A stretch of 57,586 bases of DNA from Flavobacterium sp. UBA6721 (GTDB lineage Bacteria; Bacteroidota; Bacteroidia; Flavobacteriales; Flavobacteriaceae), in contig DKIJ01000032.1 in assembly GCA_002454195.1 (NCBI GenBank), forward strand, positions 1-57,586, read 5' to 3'. Position 1 is the stretch's first letter. Every line of letters starts with the position of its first letter. The notes beneath the pieces are model-generated. The model ran no database searches. It was not told the origin of the DNA and saw nothing but the letters and a program-made list of their open reading frames with translations. Below are positions 1 through 7,277 of this stretch, in pieces. Position numbers and translations under genes: made by a program.

Positions 1-57
1 TATTTAATTTCACCCAACGGGTTAACATTCTAGTAAAAAAACAAACTCAAATCAAAA

Positions 58-71
58 TGTAAACGTTTACA
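58..71. promoter_or_regulatory. LacI-type palindromic operator (left copy)
   Basis: TGTAAACGTTTACA is a perfect 14-base palindrome of the kind bound by LacI/GalR regulators. It is identical to the copy at 1108-1121. It lies just beyond the 3' end of the LacI gene, so it probably controls a gene off the left edge. Which sugar or gene is involved cannot be seen. Confidence 0.75.
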
Positions 72-82
72 TTTTTTTAACT

Positions 83-108
83 AAAAAAAACTACTCCAAA
101 CGAGTAGT
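83..108 (-). terminator. Intrinsic terminator of the LacI gene
   Basis: ACTACTC (90-96) pairs with GAGTAGT (102-108) around a five-base loop. On the minus strand this hairpin is followed by an eight-base U tract (83-90). The stem overlaps the TAG stop of the LacI gene at 91-93. Confidence 0.75.
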
Positions 109-1098
109 AGACTTTCTTATCATTAATTCAGTATCAAGAATAACACTCTCATTCTTTTTACTTGGATTAGCAATTCTTTCATATAACATTTCAGCAGCTT
201 TTCGTCCCATATCAAAACCTGGCTGACGCACTGCTGTTAAAGGCGGATTTAAAGAGATAGACCATGGCATATCATCAAAACCTATAATTGAAATTTCTTC
301 AGGAATTTTAATGTTTTTACCATGAATGGCTTCAAGCGCCCCTAAAGTCAACAGATTATTTCCCGAAAAAACTGCTGTTGGCCTATCTTCTAACTCTAAA
401 ATTAAATTTGCCAAATCAAATCCACTCTTATAATCGGCGTTTTTTGCAAAAACCAATTTCTCATCAAATGGAATTCCGTATTTACGTAATGCCTTCTTGT
501 AACCTTCTAAACGCCCAGTGTAAGTTGGAATTTTAAAATTACCCGAAATAAATGCAATTCTACGATGACCAATACTTAACAAATGATCAACCGCATTAAA
601 TGCACCTAATTCATTATCAACCTTTACAATATCAACTTCAATATCTGTCAAACCTCTATCAATACAAACAACAGGAATTCCGTTTTTTACTAAATTTTCA
701 ATCCCCTTATCTTTTCCATGGATAGGAGCTACAATTAAACCATCAATGTTTTCCGATTGAAAAATATCCAAATACAATTTTTCTTTTTTCTCATCCTGAC
801 CAAAATTACCAATCATAACGGCAAAGTTGTTTCGATAAGCATAATCTTCCACACCTCTTACCACATCAACAAAAAATGGATTTTGAATATCTGGAATAAT
901 CAAGCCTAATAATTTCGTTTTACTATTAGAACTTCTTAATCTTTGTGCAACACGATTCGGTTTATAGTCCAAAGCTTTAATAGAAGCCTGAACTTTAAGC
1001 ACAGTTTCTTTACTTACCTTTGGATCATTATTAATAACCCTAGATACTGTGGCTATAGACACCTTTGAATGCTCCGCTACTGCTTTTAAATTTGACAA
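91..1098 (-). CDS. LacI/GalR-family transcriptional regulator
   Basis: A 335-residue DNA-binding repressor or activator of the LacI family. Residues 4-24 form the helix-turn-helix, with the typical VSIATVSRVIN recognition helix. A hinge helix (PNRVAQRLRS) follows near 47-56, and the rest is a periplasmic-binding-protein-like effector domain. The start is TTG at 1096-1098: the same frame has a TAA upstream and no ATG between. The palindrome at 1108-1121 sits ten bases upstream of the start, so autoregulation is likely. The effector is probably a sugar, but neighbouring catabolic genes lie outside the window. Family assignment is firm; the regulon is unknown. Confidence 0.93.
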   Translation of the reverse strand: MSNLKAVAEHSKVSIATVSRVINNDPKVSKETVLKVQASIKALDYKPNRVAQRLRSSNSKTKLLGLIIPDIQNPFFVDVVRGVEDYAYRNNFAVMIGNFGQDEKKEKLYLDIFQSENIDGLIVAPIHGKDKGIENLVKNGIPVVCIDRGLTDIEVDIVKVDNELGAFNAVDHLLSIGHRRIAFISGNFKIPTYTGRLEGYKKALRKYGIPFDEKLVFAKNADYKSGFDLANLILELEDRPTAVFSGNNLLTLGALEAIHGKNIKIPEEISIIGFDDMPWSISLNPPLTAVRQPGFDMGRKAAEMLYERIANPSKKNESVILDTELMIRKSTTRLE

Positions 1099-1107
1099 CT
1101 TGATAAA

Positions 1108-1121
1108 TGTAAACGTTTACA
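1108..1121. promoter_or_regulatory. LacI-type palindromic operator (autoregulatory copy)
   Basis: TGTAAACGTTTACA lies immediately upstream of the minus-strand LacI gene and is identical to the site at 58-71. Its position over the promoter/leader region suggests the regulator controls its own expression. Confidence 0.8.
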
Positions 1122-1207
1122 ACACAATTATGATAATATAAATTATAAAAAACAAATTTTATACACTTTTGTTTTTTTAATTTGAGAAAAGTTCAAAAAA
1201 AGTAAGA

Positions 1208-1570
1208 TTAGCCTAATATTTCTTGCTGCGCCTTTTTAGTTAATCCACTCAAAACCAACCCATAAGAATGATCGATCATTTCTTTCAAAAAAGAATCCAT
1301 AAGCTCGGTATTAATAGCAACGGTATTCCAATGGTTTTTATTCATGTGAAAACCGGGTTGAATGGCGTCAAATTGCAATCGCCATTCTTTAGCCAATTCT
1401 GGCTCACATTTTAAATTAACAGATGGCTTTCCTAATTCCCATTGTTTCAAAGAGGAAAGTGCAAACATCTTCCCTCCCACCTTAAAAACTAAAGTATCCT
1501 GATCAAAAGGAAAATGCTCCGTAACTCCCTTTTTAGAAAGACAATATTCGTAAAATTCTTCTAAATTCAT
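1208..1570 (-). CDS. MmcQ/YjbR-family protein
   Basis: A 120-residue protein with the MmcQ/YjbR (CyaY-like fold) pattern: an N-terminal helix with the CLSKKGVTEHFPF segment, a beta sheet around 'TLVFKVGGKMFALSSL', and a C-terminal 'HMNKNHWNTVAIN' block. Family members are small DNA-binding-like proteins with no agreed biochemical function. It is the last gene of a leftward four-gene run; its ATG shares one base with the stop of the upstream DUF4260 gene, so the two are probably translationally coupled. Confidence 0.85.
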   Translation of the reverse strand: MNLEEFYEYCLSKKGVTEHFPFDQDTLVFKVGGKMFALSSLKQWELGKPSVNLKCEPELAKEWRLQFDAIQPGFHMNKNHWNTVAINTELMDSFLKEMIDHSYGLVLSGLTKKAQQEILG

Positions 1571-1926
1571 TATTCGTTTTTTCCAATTTTTCCCAAATGG
1601 GTGTCTTTAAATCCACTTTCGTACTTAAGCCCATACCCCATCAATCTATCTAATGAGGAATGTGAAAATAAAATCACTCCTGCCAATTGCAATATTTCTT
1701 GACCAAAGTAAATTCCAACTAAATAAATTAAAATTGCAATTGCTTTATGATGGAACAAATTATAACAAATTGCACCTGTTTTATTTCCAAAAAGATAACC
1801 AATCATTGAAAAATCAGGAGTCAAAATCAAAACTAAAAACCACCACCATTGATAATCCAAAAGATTAAAAAGATAAATCCCTAAAACCAATAATCCTAAT
1901 TCTTCTAATTTAAGTACTAATTTCAT
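1570..1926 (-). CDS. DUF4260-family integral membrane protein
   Basis: A 118-residue membrane protein with about four hydrophobic segments. It has the DUF4260 pattern: an N-terminal LKLEE, the central 'TPDFSMIGYLFG' and 'YNLFHHKA' motifs, and the C-terminal 'FSHSSLDRLMGYGLKY' segment. The function of the family is unknown. It overlaps the upstream GNAT gene by four bases and the downstream MmcQ gene by one, which points to one transcript with coupled translation. Confidence 0.85.
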   Translation of the reverse strand: MKLVLKLEELGLLVLGIYLFNLLDYQWWWFLVLILTPDFSMIGYLFGNKTGAICYNLFHHKAIAILIYLVGIYFGQEILQLAGVILFSHSSLDRLMGYGLKYESGFKDTHLGKIGKNE

Positions 1927-2324
1927 ACTACAACTTTTTCCATTAATTTTTCAGGATGAGCCAGCGATTTAAATCCAAATTTACGATATAAAAAATGCGC
2001 ATCAGTAGTCGCTAATCGCCATATTTTAATTTGACTGAGTAAGGGTTCTTTCATCATCGCCTCAATCAAAATGGACGAGTAACCATTTCCTCGGTGATTT
2101 TCATCAATAAAAACATCCATAACATAGGCAAAAACCACATAATCGGTTATAACACGAGCAAAACCAATTTGCTTTTCGTTTAAGTAAATCCCAAAACAAA
2201 AGGAACTATCAATACAAGTCTGCACCTCTTCAATAGTTCGCGGCGCTGCCCAATAAATAGCTTTAGTGAAATTATGAATAAAAGCAATATCCAATTGACT
2301 CTTATCTGTAGATACGGTTATCAT
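1923..2324 (-). CDS. GNAT-family N-acetyltransferase
   Basis: A 133-residue single-domain acetyltransferase. The acetyl-CoA pyrophosphate-binding loop is visible as H-R-G-N-G-Y (residues 77-82), after the beta-4 strand 'AYVMDVFIDE', and the C-terminal 'YRKFGFKSL' segment is the usual GNAT motif B. The substrate cannot be deduced. The gene overlaps the cyclase gene upstream and DUF4260 downstream by four bases each, so it belongs to the same operon. Confidence 0.9.
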   Translation of the reverse strand: MITVSTDKSQLDIAFIHNFTKAIYWAAPRTIEEVQTCIDSSFCFGIYLNEKQIGFARVITDYVVFAYVMDVFIDENHRGNGYSSILIEAMMKEPLLSQIKIWRLATTDAHFLYRKFGFKSLAHPEKLMEKVVV

Positions 2325-3085
2325 ATTTTGTACAAAACGGGTTTACTCGGACTGGCATCATTTTCAAAAGAAGCGATTTGCAAATTCAACAAATAACTTC
2401 CGTCTTTTATTGCATCCGGAACATAAATCATTTCCGTAATAGTCGCATCCAAACGCGCATCAGAATTAATCTGATTGATATTTTTTACATTCCAAAAAGC
2501 TTTGTGTGAAACCAATTTACCTTCGTCATGTTCTTTATCTACACTTGGCAAATCGATTAGCAAATGTTTTATTCCGCTTTCGCAAATGTACCGCGCTGCC
2601 TCTTCCGACAAATAAGGAGAATTAGTATTCGAATAGTTTTTATGTTTTTTAGATTCCAAGTTTGGCAAAGTACGAATGATTAATGCTTCTTTAGGAACAC
2701 CAAATTTTAATATCACATCGAGCGCTGTCAAGATGCTATTTAATGTAATCACTAAATCTTCTCCTTGAACTTCAGGTTCTACCGAAATCAATTCAGCCAA
2801 AAAGAAAAAATGTGTCAAACATTGATTGATACTGTAAAAATCCTTGGTAATATGCCCCAGACATTCGGTATGGGTACCATGTGCATGCGGATTGAAAACA
2901 ATGGTATTAAAATTAGTCGAAGCACCCGCTTTCACACTTCCTGTCCAATCACCAAAAACTACAGGACTTATTTCAGGCTTCTCCAAATACCAAGCAATCG
3001 GATTCGCATCCGTGTTAGTCAACGGAATAGATATATCAATTGGTTTTGATAAATCAATTTGGAAATTATTAATTGTTGCTATCAT
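2321..3085 (-). CDS. Cyclase / kynurenine-formamidase-like hydrolase
   Basis: A 254-residue protein of the cyclase superfamily (PF04199 type), which contains metal-dependent amide hydrolases including KynB. The metal-binding signature H-x-H-G-T-H-x-E is at residues 67-74, with a further His near 78; the common family form is HxGTHxDxPxH, so the distal Asp and Pro are replaced. 'DISIPL' near the N terminus and 'LLIDLPSVD' are other family blocks. It is the first gene of the overlapping cyclase-GNAT-DUF4260-MmcQ run. A tryptophan role is not supported by neighbours, so only the family is called. Confidence 0.85.
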   Translation of the reverse strand: MIATINNFQIDLSKPIDISIPLTNTDANPIAWYLEKPEISPVVFGDWTGSVKAGASTNFNTIVFNPHAHGTHTECLGHITKDFYSINQCLTHFFFLAELISVEPEVQGEDLVITLNSILTALDVILKFGVPKEALIIRTLPNLESKKHKNYSNTNSPYLSEEAARYICESGIKHLLIDLPSVDKEHDEGKLVSHKAFWNVKNINQINSDARLDATITEMIYVPDAIKDGSYLLNLQIASFENDASPSKPVLYKI

Positions 3086-3087
3086 TT

Positions 3088-3120
3088 ATGCTGAATTTAT
3101 TTCAGCATCTCTTATGAGAT
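3088..3120. repeat. REP-like palindrome, left of GIY-YIG gene
   Basis: ATGCTGAA (3088-3095) pairs with TTCAGCAT (3101-3108) around a five-base loop. A second small palindrome, ATCTC-TTAT-GAGAT (3107-3120), directly follows. Read on the minus strand, the unit nearly matches the palindrome at 3433-3453, so the two lie in inverted orientation around the GIY-YIG gene. Confidence 0.75.
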
Positions 3121-3124
3121 ACAT

Positions 3125-3415
3125 TTATAAACTCAAATATAAATCTTTTAATTCTGGATTTACTAATTTTATCAAATTCAATTTCCAGTCTTTATGCCAG
3201 TTTTTTAATTGTTTTTCTCTTTTGAAAGCATCTGAATAATCATCAAACTCTTCAAAATAAACCAATATTGTCGCATTATATTTTTTAGTAAATACGGCAC
3301 CCTTCCCCTTAATATGGCAATCAATTCTATTTTTTAAATTTTTAGTAGCTCCAATGTATAAAACACTATGATTTTTATTCGTCAAAATATATACATATCC
3401 TTTTTCCATAATCAT
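3125..3415 (-). CDS. GIY-YIG-domain small endonuclease-like protein
   Basis: A 96-residue protein made almost entirely of a GIY-YIG nuclease domain. YVYIL (residues 7-11) and LYIGAT (19-24) are the two halves of the signature, and an Arg follows in 'KNLKNRI'; 'KREKQLKNWHKDWKLNLI' and the C-terminal 'NPELKDL' are typical of the UPF0213/YhbQ-like group common in Flavobacteria. The start may be the internal ATG two codons in. It is bracketed by inverted copies of a short palindromic repeat. Family is clear; the biological role is unknown. Confidence 0.9.
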   Translation of the reverse strand: MIMEKGYVYILTNKNHSVLYIGATKNLKNRIDCHIKGKGAVFTKKYNATILVYFEEFDDYSDAFKREKQLKNWHKDWKLNLIKLVNPELKDLYLSL

Positions 3416-3432
3416 AGTATTAAAATGGTAAG

Positions 3433-3453
3433 ATCCTGAAATTAATTCAGGAT
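3433..3453. repeat. REP-like palindrome, right of GIY-YIG gene
   Basis: ATCCTGAA (3433-3440) pairs with TTCAGGAT (3446-3453) around ATTAA. It overlaps the last codons of hemW. With flanking AG and AAAC it matches the minus-strand reading of the 3088-3108 unit except at the compensating G/C pair and one loop base. Confidence 0.75.
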
Positions 3454-4569
3454 AAACAAATCACTCGCAATACCATCCGCTAAAAACTTTCCTTTAGAAG
3501 TAGGCTTCAGAATGTTACCTTTTATAAAAAGTAATTCGTCATCAATAAATTTCTGTGTCTGTTTCAATAAATAATCAAAATAATGCTGACCAAATTCCGC
3601 CTGAATTCTATCCAAAGAAACACCCCAAATGGTGCGCAAACCGGTCATAATATATTCGTTGTAACGGTCGGCAATAGATAAAACCTCTACTTCATTAGGT
3701 AGTTTATTTTCCTGAATCGCTTTTAAATACAGAAGATTATTGGCAATGTTCCAACTTCTGGAAATTCCGTCATAACTATGTGCCGAAGGTCCAATTCCAA
3801 TGTATTTTTTCCCTAACCAATAGGCCGAATTGTTTTTAGAAAAATAGTCGGGTCTTCCAAAATTCGACAATTCATAATGCACAAAACCATTTGCCTCGAG
3901 CGTTTCTACTAAAATCATAAAATGTTCCGATGCGACTTCGTCTTTGGGTTCTGCTATTTTTCCAGTTTGAATCAATTTGTTCAAAGCGGTTTTAGGTTCC
4001 ACCGTCAATGCGTAACTGGAAATATGCGGAATCTTAAAACTTAGAGCCGTTTCTATATTCTGTTTCCACTTGTCATTGCTCATCCCTGGAATACCATAAA
4101 TCAAATCCAGCGAGATATTATCAAAATATTTAGTTGCAGTTTCCAGGCATTTCATGGCTTCCTCCGAATTATGCGCCCGATTCATCATTTGCAAATCCTC
4201 TTCAAAAAAAGACTGAATTCCAATTGAAAGTCGATTGATTCCTATTTGTTTCAAATTAATCAAATAGTCTTCCGATAAATCGTCGGGATTAGCTTCTAAA
4301 GTAATTTCAGGATTTTCAACTACTTTATAATTTTCATAAATTGCTGCAATCTGCAATTGTATATCTTCAATCAGCAATCTACTTGGCGTTCCTCCTCCAA
4401 AATAAATCGTTTCAACTACCTCTTCTTTGAACTCTTCCTTTCGAAGTTGGATTTCTTTGACCAAAGCCAAAACCATTTCGTCTTTCTTCTTCATTGAAGT
4501 CGAAAAATGGAAGTCGCAATAATGGCAAGCCTGCTTGCAAAAAGGGATATGGATGTAGATGCCGCTCAT
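3442..4569 (-). CDS. hemW: Radical SAM heme chaperone HemW
   Basis: A 375-residue radical SAM protein of the HemN/HemW family; family members insert heme into respiratory enzymes rather than acting as coproporphyrinogen dehydrogenase. Cys11, Cys15 and Cys18 (C-x3-C-x2-C) bind the 4Fe-4S cluster. The next position used by a fourth Cys in HemN is Phe20, as usual in HemW. GGGTPS follows near residue 60, and a HemN C-terminal domain is present. It lies 62 bases downstream of ruvC on the same strand, in a spacer of degenerate CAGTTTACAG-like repeats. Confidence 0.93.
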   Translation of the reverse strand: MSGIYIHIPFCKQACHYCDFHFSTSMKKKDEMVLALVKEIQLRKEEFKEEVVETIYFGGGTPSRLLIEDIQLQIAAIYENYKVVENPEITLEANPDDLSEDYLINLKQIGINRLSIGIQSFFEEDLQMMNRAHNSEEAMKCLETATKYFDNISLDLIYGIPGMSNDKWKQNIETALSFKIPHISSYALTVEPKTALNKLIQTGKIAEPKDEVASEHFMILVETLEANGFVHYELSNFGRPDYFSKNNSAYWLGKKYIGIGPSAHSYDGISRSWNIANNLLYLKAIQENKLPNEVEVLSIADRYNEYIMTGLRTIWGVSLDRIQAEFGQHYFDYLLKQTQKFIDDELLFIKGNILKPTSKGKFLADGIASDLFILN

Positions 4570-4631
4570 TTTATTAGTTTACAGTCCCGTCGCAGTTTAC
4601 AGCACTATTACTGAAAACTGACCACTGAACA

Positions 4632-5186
4632 CTATTTTTTTACTCTTTCTTCATTTTGTTTTACAAAAGCATCCCAACCAGAATAACTTTTACCCGCCAC
4701 CACTTTTCCTGAATTGAAAAAATGACAAACCGCAGCAGCCAAACCATCGGTAGAATCGAGATTTTTAGGCAATTCTTTCAAGCCTAAAAGTTGTTGCAGC
4801 ATTTTAGCCACCTGTTCTTTACTGGCATTTCCATTTCCGGTAATTGCCATTTTAATTTTCTTAGGCTCATATTCGGTAATAGGAATTCCACGAGAAAGCC
4901 CTGCTGCCATTGCCACACCCTGGGCTCGCCCTAATTTCAACATCGATTGGACATTTTTTCCAAAGAAAGGTGCTTCAATGGCAATTTCGTCTGGACAATG
5001 CGTATCAATTAACTCGATAGTGCGCTCAAATATGATTCTGAGTTTCTGATAATGATTGTCGTATTTAGACAATTGCAATTCGTTAAGCTGAACGAACTCC
5101 ATTTTTTTATTAATAACACGAATCAAACCAAACCCCATAATTGTGGTTCCTGGGTCAATTCCTAATATGATACGTTCGCTTGCCAA
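4632..5186 (-). CDS. ruvC: Crossover junction endodeoxyribonuclease RuvC
   Basis: A 184-residue Holliday junction resolvase. The four acidic catalytic residues of the RNase H-like fold are visible: Asp11 in GIDPGTT, Glu71 in IAIEAPFFGKN, and Asp144 and Asp147 in LDSTDGLAAA. Length fits the family. It acts with RuvAB in recombinational repair; ruvA and ruvB are not in the window. It is transcribed divergently from the flippase-like gene, 55 bases away. Confidence 0.97.
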   Translation of the reverse strand: MASERIILGIDPGTTIMGFGLIRVINKKMEFVQLNELQLSKYDNHYQKLRIIFERTIELIDTHCPDEIAIEAPFFGKNVQSMLKLGRAQGVAMAAGLSRGIPITEYEPKKIKMAITGNGNASKEQVAKMLQQLLGLKELPKNLDSTDGLAAAVCHFFNSGKVVAGKSYSGWDAFVKQNEERVKK

Positions 5187-5228
5187 AAGATTTATTTATA
5201 GTTTAAAGTACAAAGTTCAAAGATTTCG

Positions 5229-5236
5229 TTTCTTTG
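5229..5236 (+). promoter_or_regulatory. Candidate -7 element just upstream of the flippase-like gene
   Basis: TTTCTTTG approximates the Bacteroidetes -7 box TAnnTTTG (one mismatch) and ends five bases before the ATG at 5242. If used, it would give a leaderless or nearly leaderless mRNA. No convincing -33 TTG was placed. Confidence 0.4.
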
Positions 5237-5241
5237 CACCA

Positions 5242-6186
5242 ATGATTTCAATACCTCACAAAACTAAGCAATTCCTAGTACTTCTAATCAAAATTTTGAT
5301 TGTTGCTGGCGCATTCTATTTTATTTACAACCAACTAGCGAATAACGACCAGCTGGATTGGCAAAAATTCATGGTTTTATTTCGCAAAAACCAATCAGTT
5401 TCTGGAATAGTGCTTATTTTGTCTTTAAGTGTTTTAAATCGTTATTTTGAAATTTTGAAATGGCAAAATCTCGCGCAACTTATTCGAAAAATTACTGTAT
5501 CTGAATCCACTCAACAAGTACTGGCCGCTTTAACAGCGGGACTTTTTACTCCAAACGGCGTAGGTGAATACGCAGGCAAAGCCTTATTCTTCAATAAATC
5601 GGAAGCTAAAAAAGTAGTTTTTCTAAACCTAATTTGCAACGGAATCCAAATGGTACTCACTGTTGTTTTTGGATTTTTTGGATTACTATATTTCAATTCG
5701 CTTTTCAATATTATCACTCCAAAAACGGTTTTACTACTTTTTGGGATTTTAATCGGTATAATTGTATTGCTATTTTCGATAAAAAAAATCGCTATCAAAG
5801 GCTATTCTATCGAAAAACTCATTCATAAAATTAACGAGATTCCTAAAAGCATTCATCGACGAAATATCGTATTGGGTATTTGTCGTTATCTTGTTTTTTC
5901 GCACCAATACTATTTTCTGTTTGTAGCTTTTGATGTTGATTTACCCTATTTAACATTAATGGCTGCTATTTCGAGCGTTTATTTCCTAGCTTCTTCTTTA
6001 CCTACTTTTCAGTTTTTGGATTTCGCTGTAAAAGGAAGTGTAGCGATTTATTTCTTTGGAATTTTGGGCGTAAACGAATGGATCGTGGTTTTTATCTCTA
6101 CCCTAATGTGGTTTTTGAATGTGGTAATCCCAGTAGTAATAGGAAGTTATTATGTTTTGGGTTTTAAAACTAAAACTATTGCCTAA
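5242..6186 (+). CDS. Flippase-like / LPG-synthase-TM-domain membrane protein
   Basis: A 314-residue polytopic membrane protein of the UPF0104/lysylphosphatidylglycerol-synthase transmembrane type. 'LSVLNRYFEILKWQNL', 'GLFTPNGVGEYAGKALFF' and the late 'LASSLPTFQFLDFAVKG' are family blocks; about eight hydrophobic segments are present. The frame is open back to 5143, inside ruvC, but the ATG at 5242 is preferred because it avoids a 44-base overlap with ruvC and starts just before the first membrane helix. Its stop overlaps the next gene's ATG (TAATG), so it is coupled to a glycosyltransferase. A role in lipid or glycan translocation is inference. Confidence 0.85.
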   Translation: MISIPHKTKQFLVLLIKILIVAGAFYFIYNQLANNDQLDWQKFMVLFRKNQSVSGIVLILSLSVLNRYFEILKWQNLAQLIRKITVSESTQQVLAALTAGLFTPNGVGEYAGKALFFNKSEAKKVVFLNLICNGIQMVLTVVFGFFGLLYFNSLFNIITPKTVLLLFGILIGIIVLLFSIKKIAIKGYSIEKLIHKINEIPKSIHRRNIVLGICRYLVFSHQYYFLFVAFDVDLPYLTLMAAISSVYFLASSLPTFQFLDFAVKGSVAIYFFGILGVNEWIVVFISTLMWFLNVVIPVVIGSYYVLGFKTKTIA

Positions 6187-7277
6187 TGATTCTTTTGATT
6201 GTAATATTAAGCTTTTATTTTGCAGCTATATTGCTTTTGATTTATGGTTTTAGCAAAATAAAAAAAAACAACCACATTGATTTAAAACCGAAAACCAGCT
6301 TTACAATCATTGTTCCTTTCCGAAACGAAGCCGAAAATCTTCCGGTTTTACTGGAGAGTTTGGAAAAGATGAATTATCCTTTCGATTTATTCGAAGTACT
6401 ATTGGTTGATGATGAATCGACAGAAAAATTCCAAATTTTAAATTCCAAATTCCAACTAACAATAATAGACAACATTCGAACTTCCAATTCACCCAAAAAA
6501 GACGCTATTACAACTGCCATACAAAAGATAAAAACCGAATGGGTTATTACCACTGATGCCGATTGTGTAATACCCAAAAATTGGCTTTTGACCCTAGACA
6601 ATTATATTCAGACCCATGACGTTTCTATGATTGCAGGAGCGGTAAACTATTTAGTGAATGAATCTTTTTTACATCATTTTCAACAATTAGACTTAGCTAG
6701 TTTGCAAGGTGCTACCATAGGCAGTTTTGGAATCGGGAAAGGTTTTATGTGTAACGGAGCGAATCTGGCTTATTCCAAATCCTTATTCCATTCATTAAAT
6801 GGTTTTGAAGGCAATGGTACAATTGCCAGTGGCGATGATGTTTTTTTATTACAAAAAGCCATGCAACAATTCCCTAATAAGGTTCATTATTTAAAATCGG
6901 AAGATTTCATTGTAAGCACTAAACCTTTGAATAACTGGAAATCTCTTTTTTACCAAAGAGTCCGTTGGGCTTCTAAAACTACTTCTTATCAAAGTACTTT
7001 TGGTAAAATGTTAGGATTAATTGTTTTTGGAGGAAACTTAGGTTTATTGTTTGTTGTTTGGAGTTTATTGTTTGGAGTTGGTAATCCGTATATTTTATGT
7101 TTTGTATTTTTATGCAAACTCAGCATCGACTTTGTATTGATACACAAAACAAATACTTTTTTAAAAAGCAAAACAACTTCTTATGTCACTTCTGCATTAC
7201 TTTATCCTTTTTTTAGTGTTGCTGTCGCATTGTACGCTCTAGTTGGAAAATACGAATGGAAAGGAAGGCGATTTTAA
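6186..7277 (+). CDS. Family 2 glycosyltransferase, membrane-anchored
   Basis: A 363-residue GT2 enzyme. An N-terminal membrane helix (about 2-22) leads into a GT-A domain with VPFRNEAENL (43-52), VDDES (74-78) and the nucleotide-sugar/metal-binding DAD (124-126). 'GDDVFLLQKAM' and 'QRVRWASKT' (QxxRW) mark processive-type enzymes, and C-terminal membrane helices follow. Odd: residues about 81-91 (KFQILNSKFQL) are encoded by an AAATTCC repeat tract that also occurs in an intergenic repeat of this window, and a second repetitive tract encodes part of a C-terminal helix near 7040-7080. Substrate unknown. Confidence 0.9.
   Translation: MILLIVILSFYFAAILLLIYGFSKIKKNNHIDLKPKTSFTIIVPFRNEAENLPVLLESLEKMNYPFDLFEVLLVDDESTEKFQILNSKFQLTIIDNIRTSNSPKKDAITTAIQKIKTEWVITTDADCVIPKNWLLTLDNYIQTHDVSMIAGAVNYLVNESFLHHFQQLDLASLQGATIGSFGIGKGFMCNGANLAYSKSLFHSLNGFEGNGTIASGDDVFLLQKAMQQFPNKVHYLKSEDFIVSTKPLNNWKSLFYQRVRWASKTTSYQSTFGKMLGLIVFGGNLGLLFVVWSLLFGVGNPYILCFVFLCKLSIDFVLIHKTNTFLKSKTTSYVTSALLYPFFSVAVALYALVGKYEWKGRRF
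6426..6455 (+). repeat. AAATTCC repeat inside the glycosyltransferase gene
   Basis: AAATTCC at 6426-6432 and AAATTCCAAATTCCAA at 6440-6455 lie in frame within the GT2 coding sequence. The 16-mer is identical to the first 16 bases of the inverted-repeat arm at 26854-26870. It encodes the K-F-Q/S-K-F-Q stretch between conserved GT2 blocks. Confidence 0.7.

Noticed and set aside
2765..3239. Two plus-strand ORFs opposite the cyclase and GIY-YIG genes
   Set aside because: They are antisense to well-supported genes and have no recognisable motifs.
5143..5241. N-terminal extension of the flippase-like protein back into ruvC
   Set aside because: It would overlap ruvC's start by 44 bases and adds a charged stretch before a clean membrane helix; the ATG at 5242 follows a promoter-like box.
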